Source of the DNA: a bacterium
GTDB taxonomy: Bacteria > Actinomycetota > Actinomycetes > Actinomycetales > Actinomycetaceae
DNA length: 11,788 nucleotides
Reading direction: 5' to 3'
Assembly (NCBI GenBank): GCA_030544165.1
Contig: JAUNRP010000040.1
Coordinates: 1-11,788, forward strand
Shown in pieces: positions 5,563-11,724 of the stretch (its first letter is position 1; every line of letters begins with the position of its first letter). A program made the translations under genes and the position numbers. The notes beneath the pieces are model-generated. The model made no database searches. It was given only the letters and a program-made list of their open reading frames with translations, and was not told the DNA's origin.

Positions 5563-6828
5563 CTACCGGATGTCTGGGTCGCTGGCTCTGGGGTGCTTGC
5601 TGGCGGGCGTGCCGGAGCGCGACTGTGTGATGAGTAGTGCGACAATGCCGGCGAGCAGGTAGCCAGCGGCGTCCACGTTGATCACGAGGACACCCCATCT
5701 TTCCGCGGCGAGTCCGGCGAGGGTGATTCCAACGAGTTGTGTCAGGCCGTTGAGTCCCCACGCCAGCGCGAAGGTCCTGCCTCTGAGTCCGGGCGAGGTC
5801 AGGAGTTGGAGCGCCTGGAGCTGTGCCGCGGCGAAGACGGCGAAGGGCACTCCGGCGAGGCCGGTGAGCAGGACGGCGGGCCATGCCTGTGGGTAGAACA
5901 GTGCGTAGTTGAAGGTGATTACCAACAAGAGCCCGGCGCTGAGCGCGGCCCACCCAAGTAGCCTGACGGGGTTGTGTCGGTCGGCGACTTTGGTGGCCCA
6001 GAGAGCGCCGACGATACCGCCGACAGCTTGGGCGGACAGTATCCAACCGAGGGTTTGGGCGGTGCCGATCAGCTCGGTCACCAGCGGGGCGAGCAAGGCC
6101 GAGACGAATCCCTCCCCGAACATCACTAGGGCGAGGAGGAACAGCAGGGATCTGAGATGAGGGGTTCTCCACGCGTTCGCCACGCCTTCGAGCCACTCCA
6201 GCCTCAGGGACCGTGTGGCGGTGGCGGCAGGGGGTATGGCATGCGGCCGGTTGCGGGTGACCCCGCTCACCAGGGCGGCTGCAAGGAGGTAGGTGCCGGA
6301 GTTAAGGAGCACCGCCGCCGACCACCCTGCCTGTGCGAACAGAACACCCCCGAGAGCTGGCCCGATGAGGCGAGCCAGGTTGTTGTTCAGCGCGTTCAAG
6401 CTGGCTGCCTCGCCCAGCCTGGCCTCTTCGACCAGCTCGGGCAGGAGTGCATGCTCAGCCGGTCCGATGAACTGGCCCACGCTGCTAATGATCAGGTTGA
6501 GCAGTGCCAGCCACCACCACGGGCCCTCGGCGACCGCGAGGTAGCCGAGGGTGAGCACAGACATGAGCGTGCTGGTGAGGATCATCACGCGCCTCCGGTC
6601 GTACCGGTCGCCAACCACTCCTGCGACCTGCCCGATGAGCACCGGTGGCACCGCGCCTCCCAGCACTGTCAGAGCTGTCGCCAGGGGCGAGCTGGTCCGT
6701 TCGTAGACCATGATCGGGAGTGCGACGAACATCGTGTAGATACCTACCCAGGACACCAGCCCCGATGACCACAGGAGGGCCACATCAAGCCGGAACAGCA
6801 GGGAACGTCGAGCAGGTCTGGTGGGCAT
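5563..6828 (-). CDS. MFS transporter (MFS_3 / EntS-MefA-like)
   Basis: Membrane exporter of 421 residues, with hydrophobic segments for about 12 helices, a length normal for the family. It starts with a short basic segment and then the first helix at about 15-40. MFS motif A appears as AGVVGDRYDRRRVM (69-82) between helices 2 and 3. The region IGPAEHALLPELVEEARLGEAASLNALNNNLARLIGPALGGVLF is characteristic of the group containing EntS and macrolide exporters. The substrate is not predictable. It is divergent from an ArsR-like regulator with just 30 bp between start codons, which makes that regulator its likely controller. No Shine-Dalgarno is seen before ATG 6828, in line with a leaderless transcript. 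It converges on the PIN toxin gene. Confidence 0.86.
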   Translation of the reverse strand: MPTRPARRSLLFRLDVALLWSSGLVSWVGIYTMFVALPIMVYERTSSPLATALTVLGGAVPPVLIGQVAGVVGDRYDRRRVMILTSTLMSVLTLGYLAVAEGPWWWLALLNLIISSVGQFIGPAEHALLPELVEEARLGEAASLNALNNNLARLIGPALGGVLFAQAGWSAAVLLNSGTYLLAAALVSGVTRNRPHAIPPAATATRSLRLEWLEGVANAWRTPHLRSLLFLLALVMFGEGFVSALLAPLVTELIGTAQTLGWILSAQAVGGIVGALWATKVADRHNPVRLLGWAALSAGLLLVITFNYALFYPQAWPAVLLTGLAGVPFAVFAAAQLQALQLLTSPGLRGRTFALAWGLNGLTQLVGITLAGLAAERWGVLVINVDAAGYLLAGIVALLITQSRSGTPASKHPRASDPDIR

Positions 6829-6858
6829 ATCGGGAGCCTGAGACCTAGGCTGGATGAA
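6829..6858. promoter_or_regulatory. 30-bp divergent promoter/operator with central inverted repeat
   Basis: The whole space between the two start codons holds one 17-bp inverted repeat: AGCCT (6835-6839), seven bases, AGGCT (6847-6851), with the palindrome CCTAGG (6844-6849) inside. Rightward, TAGGCT (6846-6851) fits a -10 box seven bases before ATG 6859. Leftward, CAGGCT (complement of 6835-6840) is in the mirror position six bases before ATG 6828, though it is a weak -10. The operator arms and both -10 regions therefore coincide. A regulator bound here would block both genes. Confidence 0.5.
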
Positions 6859-7524
6859 ATGGAAGAGTTCGATTCACCTTGGGCAGCGCTAGAGACTGAG
6901 ACACTGCATCGAGTCACCAACCACGAGCAGGCTGCGATCCTCGTCGACCCTGTCCGCTCCAGGTTCCTTCATCCCTTTCTCGGGCGAGACTGCACCGTGT
7001 CGGATGCGGCCAGCCAGCTTGGTGTCAGCGTGAACACGATGCTGTACCGGGTGCGCCGGATGGTGGCGCGAGACCTCCTCGAGGTCGTGCGTGTGGTGCC
7101 GCGTCCGGGACGCGCGGTGAAGGTGTATCGCTCAAAGCACACGGGGTACCTAGTACCGGTCGAGGCCATGCGCTATGACGACCTGCGTCACCGGGTCGAC
7201 GCCCAGGGAAGAGTCCTGGCGCAGCAACTGGCCCGTGACTACACAGATGTCCTGACCAACGCCCCCACAGACGGTGTCCGTATCCTCGCGCGCACCGCCG
7301 CAGGCGACGTGTGGACTACCGATCTCGCACCCGCGGCCAACCACCGCGCGCAACCTGTCCACTTCAGTGACGTCACCGTCCAGCTCACCCGGGAGGAGGC
7401 CACTGAGCTCAGGCAGATTCTCCTGCACGCAACCACGCGGGCCCTCGACCACAACAGAACCACTCCGAGACCCCAGAGCGACCCCTACCTGATTGTCACA
7501 GCGATCTTGCCGACCACCGGGTAG
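6859..7524 (+). CDS. ArsR-like winged-helix regulator with unknown C-terminal domain
   Basis: The 221-residue protein begins with a winged helix. DPVRSRFLHPFLGRDC (30-45) is the ArsR-type first helix. TVSDAASQLGVSVNTMLYRVRRMVARDLLEVVRV (46-79) is the helix-turn-helix with recognition helix, and PGRAVKVYRS (83-92) is the wing. The remaining 125 residues are not a domain I recognise; they may sense a small molecule or give dimer contacts. ArsR-like proteins of this size next to MFS genes are common in actinomycetes. There is no classic metal-binding cysteine motif (only one Cys, at 45), so it is not a metal sensor of the ArsR/SmtB kind. ATG 6859 follows the TAGGCT box by seven bases. It probably represses the divergent exporter and itself. 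Confidence 0.75.
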   Translation: MEEFDSPWAALETETLHRVTNHEQAAILVDPVRSRFLHPFLGRDCTVSDAASQLGVSVNTMLYRVRRMVARDLLEVVRVVPRPGRAVKVYRSKHTGYLVPVEAMRYDDLRHRVDAQGRVLAQQLARDYTDVLTNAPTDGVRILARTAAGDVWTTDLAPAANHRAQPVHFSDVTVQLTREEATELRQILLHATTRALDHNRTTPRPQSDPYLIVTAILPTTG

Positions 7525-7575
7525 AGCTCTCCACCGGAGGCGCTCACATCGGCAGAGTCGCGAGTTGCGTGCGAT

Positions 7576-7592
7576 TGCAGGAGTTGCCTGCA
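7576..7592. terminator. Small hairpin between convergent genes
   Basis: TGCAGG (7576-7581) and CCTGCA (7587-7592) pair around five bases, ten bases beyond the dnaB stop. It could end dnaB and perhaps the convergent regulator transcript. There is no T-run, so this is a weak call. Confidence 0.3.
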
Positions 7593-7601
7593 CTTCGAGA
7601 A

Positions 7602-8963
7602 TCAGAAGCTCTCCCGGGCCATGTCCGCGAAGCGGGAGAGGTGGCCCTGGAACGCCACCGAGATCGTGTCCGTGGGGCCGTTCCTGTGCTTTGCCACGAT
7701 GATGTCCGCCTCCCCCGCGCGGGCCGAATCGCGATCGTAGGCGTCCTCGCGGTGGAGGAGCATCACCACGTCCGCGTCCTGCTCCAGCGAACCGGACTCA
7801 CGCAGGTCCGACATCATCGGCTTCTTGTCCGTGCGCTGCTCCGGGCCACGGTTGAGCTGGGCCACCGCGATCACGGGAACCTCGAGTTCCTTGGCGAGCA
7901 GCTTGAGCGCGCGGGAGAACTCCGAGACCTCCTGCTGGCGCGATTCCACCTTCTTGCCCGAGCTCATGAGCTGGAGGTAGTCCACCACCACCAGGTTCAG
8001 ATCGTGGCGCTGCTTGAGGCGGCGGCACTTGGCGCGGATCTCCATGAGGTTCATGTTGGGCGAGTCATCGATGAAGAGTGGCGCCTCCGAGATCCGGGAC
8101 TGGGTGGAGGCGATCCGGGTCCAGTCACGATCATCGAGGTTGCCGCGGCGCAGGCGGTTGAGTTCGATCCCGGCCTCCGCGGAGAGGAGACGCATGGTGA
8201 GCTCGGTGCGCCCCATCTCCAGGGAGAAGATCACGGAGGTGTGGCCATTGTGGATGGAGGCGGAGCGGCAGATGTCCAGGGCGAGCGTGGACTTACCGAT
8301 GGCCGGGCGTGCGGCGATGATGATCATCTGGCCGGGGTGGAGGCCGTTGGTGAGGCCGTCCAGGTCGCGGAATCCGGTGGGCACGCCGATCATGCCGTCG
8401 CCGCGGTTCTGGTTGTTGGAGATCTCGTCCGTGACCTCCACGAGGATGTCCCGAATGGGCCGGTAGTCCTCGCTCGTCTTGCCGGAGGTGACCTGGTAGA
8501 CCTCCGCCTGCGCGGTGTTCACCAGCTCATCCACCTCGCCGCCATCGGTGGCGTAGCCGAGTTGGGCGATACGCGTTCCCGCCTCCACGAGCCGCCGCAG
8601 CACGGCCTGGTCCCGCACGATGCGGGCGTAGTACCCGGCGTTGGCGGCAGTGGGGACCGAGGCGATCAGGGTGTGGAGGTACGGGGCGCCGCCCACCCGG
8701 GCCAGTTCCCCGCGCTTGGTGAGCTCGCTGGCCACCGTCACGGCGTCCGCAGGCTCACCGCGCCCGTACAGATCGAGTACGGCCGAGTAGATGGTCTCGT
8801 GCGCCGGCCGGTAGAAGTCCTCGGTGCGCAGCTCCTCCACCACGTCCGCGATGGCATCCTTGGACAGCAGCATCCCGCCCAGCACCGACTGCTCCGCCTG
8901 GATGTCCTGGGGAGGGGTCCGGTCGAAGGCAACCGGGTCTCGATCGTTCAGCTGGGCAACCAT
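7602..8963 (-). CDS. dnaB: Replicative DNA helicase DnaB
   Basis: Hexameric 5'-3' helicase that unwinds DNA at the fork and recruits primase; 453 residues, normal length. The N-terminal domain (about 15-120) contains PPQDIQAEQSVLGGML and the DFYRPAHETIY stretch. The RecA-like domain has Walker A (ARPAIGKST, 218-226), FSLEM with its glutamate (246-250), Walker B (LVVVDYLQL, 324-332), the QLNRGPEQR sensor stretch (369-377) and the KHR arginine-finger motif (425-427). There is no intein, although actinomycete dnaB genes often carry one. ATG 8963 is chosen because GAGGA lies six bases upstream and the protein then begins at the conserved N-terminus; the frame is open further upstream to 9176 without conserved sequence. 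It is preceded by a long spacer rich in DnaA-box-like sites. Confidence 0.98.
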   Translation of the reverse strand: MVAQLNDRDPVAFDRTPPQDIQAEQSVLGGMLLSKDAIADVVEELRTEDFYRPAHETIYSAVLDLYGRGEPADAVTVASELTKRGELARVGGAPYLHTLIASVPTAANAGYYARIVRDQAVLRRLVEAGTRIAQLGYATDGGEVDELVNTAQAEVYQVTSGKTSEDYRPIRDILVEVTDEISNNQNRGDGMIGVPTGFRDLDGLTNGLHPGQMIIIAARPAIGKSTLALDICRSASIHNGHTSVIFSLEMGRTELTMRLLSAEAGIELNRLRRGNLDDRDWTRIASTQSRISEAPLFIDDSPNMNLMEIRAKCRRLKQRHDLNLVVVDYLQLMSSGKKVESRQQEVSEFSRALKLLAKELEVPVIAVAQLNRGPEQRTDKKPMMSDLRESGSLEQDADVVMLLHREDAYDRDSARAGEADIIVAKHRNGPTDTISVAFQGHLSRFADMARESF

Positions 8964-9091
8964 CACTCGTCCTCTATCTTCCCCACCGATCTGGTGGCCC
9001 TCCCATGGCACCAGAGGGGACTGACACGAACGGAGGATCGGTTGAATGTAGTACCCAGATCGTCTCCCGCAAAACCGCGAATCCGCCCTCC

Positions 9092-9404
9092 TGTGGACGA
9101 AGAAGGGCCTCCCTGTGGAAAGCCTGTGCATGACTGGCGGAGTTCTCCACAATCCGTGGATAACTCTGGGGATCATATTCGGTCCAAAGAAGTGACGCGC
9201 GCTTCTCTACAGCCGCTGAATGGCAGAATTCCAACGAATTCTCGTCTCCACGGCCTGTGGAGGAAAACTCCTCGGCGTGTCCGTGGACGACACGCCGGGC
9301 AACACACCTCAACCTCAACTTGGGGGTTTCGGCGGGCCAATTTTGCGAGATCTTGGCAATCTGGAGGCTCGCCCGGGAGCAATTTCCACACACCCTGTGG
9401 ATAA
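9092..9404. promoter_or_regulatory. Cluster of DnaA-box-like 9-mers in the rplI-dnaB spacer
   Basis: The spacer of 567 bp (8964-9530) has no gene. Compared with TTATCCACA/TGTGGATAA it contains one exact match (TGTGGATAA, 9396-9404). Two have a single mismatch (TTCTCCACA 9143-9151; CGTGGATAA 9155-9163). Several have two mismatches (TGTGGACGA 9092-9100, TGTGGAAAG 9114-9122, TGTGGAGGA 9256-9264, ATTTCCACA 9382-9390). Two are arranged as inverted pairs with short gaps (9143/9155 and 9382/9396). DnaA could bind here to control dnaB or to be titrated. A true origin is less likely, because actinomycete oriC normally sits at dnaA-dnaN. There is no long AT-rich block. Confidence 0.5.
9225..9242. repeat. 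Inverted repeat with two GAATTC cores in the dnaB upstream region
   Basis: AGAATTC (9225-9231) and GAATTCT (9236-9242) are exact reverse complements around CAAC. It is one of the few AT-rich spots in the spacer and lies between the two groups of DnaA-box-like sites. It may be a protein site or chance. Confidence 0.4.
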
Positions 9405-9445
9405 CCAGCCGCCCGGGAATCACGCGCAGCGCGCGGATACGCGAA

Positions 9446-9480
9446 ACGGCGGGCCGCCTCCGAAGGAGGGGGCCCGCCGT
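9446..9480 (-). terminator. Strong hairpin terminator after rplI
   Basis: ACGGCGGGCC (9446-9455) pairs with GGCCCGCCGT (9471-9480). Inside it CCTCC pairs with GGAGG around a GAA loop, with a short unpaired stretch between. It lies 50 bases past the rplI stop and should end the rpsF-rplI transcript before dnaB. There is no U-run, which is common in high-GC genomes. Confidence 0.7.
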
Positions 9481-9530
9481 CGTCGTCGGGAATGGAAACG
9501 CACCCCACAACGGGGGCGCGCCCAAGGGAC

Positions 9531-9977
9531 CTACTTGCCGGGACGCACCTGGATCGCGGCGTTCGCGAGGATGTCCTCGTGGACGCGGATGGCCACGTCG
9601 TAATCGCCGACCATCTTGATCGGGTTGGGGATGGACACGCGGCGGCGGTCCACCTTGATGCCCTTCTCCTCGAGGGCCTCGGCGATGTCCGCACCGGAGA
9701 CGGCGCCGAACAGGCGGCCGGTGTCACCGGACTTCACGCGGACGACCACGGGGGCCTCCTCGATCTGATCGCGGATCTTGCGGGCGTCCTCGATCGAGGC
9801 GATCTCGCGCGCCTGACGCGCAGACTGCATCTGCTCGATCTGCTTCTCGGCACCCTTGGTCCAGCGCGTGGCAAAACCGCGCGGGAGGAGGTAGTTGTGG
9901 CCGTAGCCGTCCTTGACCTCCACCACGTCACCGGAAGAGCCGAGGCCGGGGACCTCGGCGGTGAGGATGAGCTTCAT
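9531..9977 (-). CDS. rplI: 50S ribosomal protein L9
   Basis: Large-subunit protein of 148 residues that binds 23S rRNA at the base of the L1 stalk. The N-terminal domain carries the L9 signature: GSSGDVVEVKDGYGHNYLLPRGFA (13-36), with the conserved Gly, Val, Gly-Tyr and Asn-Tyr-Leu. A long connecting helix (about 40-75, Gln/Glu/Arg-rich) leads to the C-terminal domain ending in GDYDVAIRVHEDILANAAIQV. The length is usual. AAGGAGAA precedes ATG 9977 at good spacing. It lies 27 bp after rpsR and is the last gene of the ribosomal operon before the terminator. Confidence 0.98.
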   Translation of the reverse strand: MKLILTAEVPGLGSSGDVVEVKDGYGHNYLLPRGFATRWTKGAEKQIEQMQSARQAREIASIEDARKIRDQIEEAPVVVRVKSGDTGRLFGAVSGADIAEALEEKGIKVDRRRVSIPNPIKMVGDYDVAIRVHEDILANAAIQVRPGK

Positions 9978-10004
9978 ATCAGTTCTCCTTTTCCGGGTCC
10001 GGGC

Positions 10005-10235
10005 TCAGCGGCCGGAGCCGGTGTAGGGCAGCAGCGCCATCTCGCGGGCGTTCTTCACGGCCCGCGCGATGAGGCGCTGGTCCTGGACCGAGACGCCGGT
10101 CACGCGACGCGAGCGGATCTTGCCGCGGTCCGAGATGAACTTCCGCAGCGTGGCGGTGTCCTTGTAGTCAATCGTGGGCGGCACCTTGACCGGCGCCACC
10201 TTCTTCACGGGCTTGCGAAGTTGGGGCCTCGCCAT
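10005..10235 (-). CDS. rpsR: 30S ribosomal protein S18
   Basis: Small-subunit protein of 76 residues that forms a heterodimer with S6 on the platform of the 30S subunit. YKDTATLRKFISDRGKIRSRRVTGVSVQDQRLIARAVKNAREMALLPY (24-71) is the family core. There is no cysteine, so this is the zinc-free form; actinomycetes often carry a second, Cys-containing or Cys-free copy elsewhere used in low zinc. ATG 10235 has AAGGAG seven bases upstream. It is followed closely by rplI and preceded by a 139-bp spacer with two hairpins that may lower or tune its expression relative to ssb. Confidence 0.97.
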   Translation of the reverse strand: MARPQLRKPVKKVAPVKVPPTIDYKDTATLRKFISDRGKIRSRRVTGVSVQDQRLIARAVKNAREMALLPYTGSGR

Positions 10236-10264
10236 GATCTTTCTCCTTCAATCCTTGTGGTTGT

Positions 10265-10294
10265 GCCGGGCGGGTGGGATCTCCCACCTCCGGC
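10265..10294 (-). terminator. Hairpin in the ssb-rpsR spacer, nearer rpsR
   Basis: GCCGG/CCGGC outer arms (10265-10269, 10290-10294) enclose GGTGGG and CCCACC around a four-base loop. It lies 30 bp ahead of the rpsR start. It could be a partial terminator, an RNA-processing site, or a leader structure for rpsR. Confidence 0.4.
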
Positions 10295-10335
10295 GCGCAT
10301 CAGTGCGCAATCGCGCGCACGAAACCTCGGTTGGT

Positions 10336-10358
10336 GCCGGTACGCACAGCGCACCGGC
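10336..10358 (-). terminator. Hairpin just after ssb, possible attenuating terminator
   Basis: GCCGGT (10336-10341) pairs with ACCGGC (10353-10358). After a single mismatch CGC pairs with GCG around ACA. It starts 17 bases after the ssb stop. With no U-run and with rpsR downstream in the same direction, it more likely reduces or processes read-through than stops it. Confidence 0.45.
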
Positions 10359-10374
10359 GAGCCCACCTGGCCGA

Positions 10375-10977
10375 TCAGAACGGGGGCTCGTCACCAAAGT
10401 TGGTGGCTCCGCCAGTGGCCCACGGGTCATCCGAGGAGCCACCCTGCGGGGCGCCGTAGTCACCGCGGCCCTGGCCTCCGCCAGAACCACCCTGACCGCC
10501 GGAGCCGCCTCCGTAGCCGCCCTGGCCGCCGGAGCCGGAGCCGGAGCCGCCTCCGTAGCCGCCGCCACCCTGGCCGCCACCGCCGTAGCCACCCCCACCG
10601 CCGCCACCGCCGCGCGAGGCGCGGGTGACCTTGGCAGTTGCATAGCGCAGCGACGGACCGATCTCGTCCACCTGCATCTCCACCACGGTGCGCTTCTCGC
10701 CCTCACGGGTCTCGAAGCTGCGCTGCACCAGGCGGCCCTGCACGATCACGCGCGTGCCCTTGGTCAGCGACTCGGCGATGTTCTCCGCCGCCTCACGCCA
10801 GATCGAGCAGCGCATGAACAGCGTCTCGCCGTCCTTCCACTCGTTCGAGTTGCGATCGAAGGTGCGCGGGGTGGACGCCACCGTGAACGAGGCCACCGCC
10901 GCGCCGTTGGCGGTGAAGCGGAGCTCGGGATCAGCGGTCAGGTTGCCGATAACGGTGATGACGGTTTCGCCAGCCAT
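10375..10977 (-). CDS. ssb: Single-stranded DNA-binding protein
   Basis: Tetrameric protein of 200 residues that coats single-stranded DNA during replication and repair. The OB fold spans about 1-115: ETVITVIGNLTADPELRF (4-21), the FTVAST strand (31-36), ETLFMRCSIWREAAENIAESL (51-71) with the usual Trp60, and GTRVIVQGRL (74-83). Then comes a very Gly-rich linker (122-181) with Tyr spaced along it, typical of actinomycetes. The acidic tip DEPPF (196-200) binds partners such as helicases and polymerase subunits. ATG 10977 has AAGGAG five bases upstream. It sits between rpsF and rpsR as in most bacteria. Confidence 0.98.
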   Translation of the reverse strand: MAGETVITVIGNLTADPELRFTANGAAVASFTVASTPRTFDRNSNEWKDGETLFMRCSIWREAAENIAESLTKGTRVIVQGRLVQRSFETREGEKRTVVEMQVDEIGPSLRYATAKVTRASRGGGGGGGGYGGGGQGGGGYGGGSGSGSGGQGGYGGGSGGQGGSGGGQGRGDYGAPQGGSSDDPWATGGATNFGDEPPF

Positions 10978-11015
10978 GGTGTCTCCTTGGGTCTCTGGTT
11001 TCGTGCGCTGGTTGC

Positions 11016-11348
11016 TTACTTGAGCGGTGCGGGCGCCTTGCCCGGCTTGGTGGCGGAACGGTGCGCGTCAGGGCGCAGCACCTTGGTGCGGAGCACGGAC
11101 TCGGAAAGGTTCAGCTGGCGGTCCAGCTCCTTCACGGTTGCCGGCTCGGCGGTCATGTTGGCCACCACGTAGATGCCCTCGGGGCGCTTGTTGATGTCGT
11201 AGGCCATCCGGCGCCTGCCCCAGATGTCCACGTTGTCGATCGTGCCACTGTCATCCGTCACGACCTTGAAGAACTTCTCCAACGTCGGCGAAACGGTGCG
11301 CTCATCGACTTCAGGATCAAGGATGATCATCATTTCGTATCCACGCAT
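11016..11348 (-). CDS. rpsF: 30S ribosomal protein S6
   Basis: Small-subunit protein of 110 residues that pairs with S18. MRGYEMMIILDPEVDE (1-16) is the standard start. DIWGRRRMAYDINKRPEGIYVVANM (42-66) is the conserved centre, and ELDRQLNLSESVLRTKVLRP (74-93) precedes a short basic tail. Length is slightly above the common 96-100 because of that tail. ATG 11348 is the only reasonable start; the upstream in-frame codons contain no start. The Shine-Dalgarno AAGGAGGT (11361-11368 on the complement) is an unusual 12 bases away, and it can be hidden in the leader structure described separately. It is the first gene of rpsF-ssb-rpsR-rplI. Confidence 0.98.
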   Translation of the reverse strand: MRGYEMMIILDPEVDERTVSPTLEKFFKVVTDDSGTIDNVDIWGRRRMAYDINKRPEGIYVVANMTAEPATVKELDRQLNLSESVLRTKVLRPDAHRSATKPGKAPAPLK

Positions 11349-11410
11349 GCGTATTAACCCACCTCCTTCGGTCTAGAGCGGTTACGGCGTTTCCGTAACA
11401 GGAGGGTTGT
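11349..11410 (-). promoter_or_regulatory. rpsF leader hairpin that can sequester the ribosome-binding site (S6:S18-type)
   Basis: In the minus-strand RNA, CCUCCU (complement of 11400-11405) can pair with AGGAGG (complement of 11362-11367), the Shine-Dalgarno of rpsF. Outer AACCC and GGGUU can add pairs with a bulge. Between them GUUACGG and CCGUAAC (11393-11399 and 11381-11387) form a perfect seven-pair hairpin. An ACCG lies unpaired next to the outer stem (complement of 11368-11380). S6:S18 leaders of other bacteria have an outer stem, an inner hairpin and a bulged CCG bound by the S6:S18 dimer. The arrangement fits, but I could not check the family model. Confidence 0.5.
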
Positions 11411-11521
11411 AGCGTGCGGCGCGCGATCCCGCCGATTGCGGGGTTCACGGCCAAGGGCCAAGCGTACCCGAGTCCACCCCCACGTTTCGAGGCCGGTGGC
11501 GCCGGGTGTGGAAACTCACTC
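11411..11521. other. No gene; spacer before the repeat array
   Basis: I see no gene, no clear promoter and no strong repeat here. The rpsF promoter should lie in or next to this stretch; TACAAC on the minus strand (about 11406-11411) is a weak -10 candidate. Confidence 0.3.
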
Positions 11522-11624
11522 CCGACGGCGGGTGGTCACCTTCCGTTCGTCTGGACCCGACGGCGGAGCTCACCTCCCGTCCGCCACCTCCCGACGGCGG
11601 AGCTCACCCTCCGTCCGCCTGTGG
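11522..11624. repeat. Three tandem 34-35 bp repeats starting CCGACGGCGG
   Basis: Copies begin at 11522 (diverged, 35 bp), 11557 and 11591 (34 bp each). The second has GACGG and CCGTC ends plus GAG/CTC inside, so it can form a hairpin of about eight pairs; the third keeps the GACGG/CCGTC ends. The second and third differ in a consistent way (ACCTCCCGTCC versus ACCCTCCGTCC), so they form an ordered dimer that recurs at 11725. Confidence 0.75.
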
Positions 11625-11650
11625 CCCTGCGCCACTCCCCCACCCCGACA

Positions 11651-11710
11651 TGCCCCTGAGGATCACTCTGGCGGCGTGATATCACTGGGCAAGTGTGATC
11701 CTTGGGGGCA
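11651..11710. repeat. 60-bp interrupted palindrome with a second palindrome at its centre
   Basis: The 16-bp arms at 11651-11666 (TGCCCCTGAGGATCAC) and 11695-11710 (GTGATCCTTGGGGGCA) are reverse complements but for two positions. Exactly at the middle (11680/11681) is the perfect 10-bp palindrome GTGATATCAC (11676-11685). GATCAC/GTGATC occurs in both arms and, in altered form, in the centre. As RNA it forms a long hairpin (a possible bidirectional terminator). As DNA it could be a site for a dimeric or tetrameric protein. It is flanked by the 34-bp repeats on both sides. Confidence 0.7.
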
Positions 11711-11724
11711 GGTCAAGAGCCGGT

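Noticed and set aside
7569..9404. A very long plus-strand open frame opposite dnaB (611 codons).
   Set aside because: It is the antisense shadow of dnaB plus its upstream spacer; its translation is His/Val/Leu/Arg-rich and matches no family, while dnaB is certain on the other strand.
8964..9530. Chromosomal replication origin in the rplI-dnaB spacer.
   Set aside because: DnaA-box-like sites are present but there is no long AT-rich unwinding region and no dnaA or dnaN gene; regulation or titration is the more careful reading.
9492..10628. A 378-codon plus-strand frame opposite rplI, rpsR and ssb.
   Set aside because: Antisense shadow of three certain ribosomal/replication genes in a high-GC genome.
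11414..11659. Plus-strand 81-codon frame upstream of rpsF.
   Set aside because: It runs through the repeats, is Pro/Arg-rich, and has no ribosome-binding site or family resemblance.
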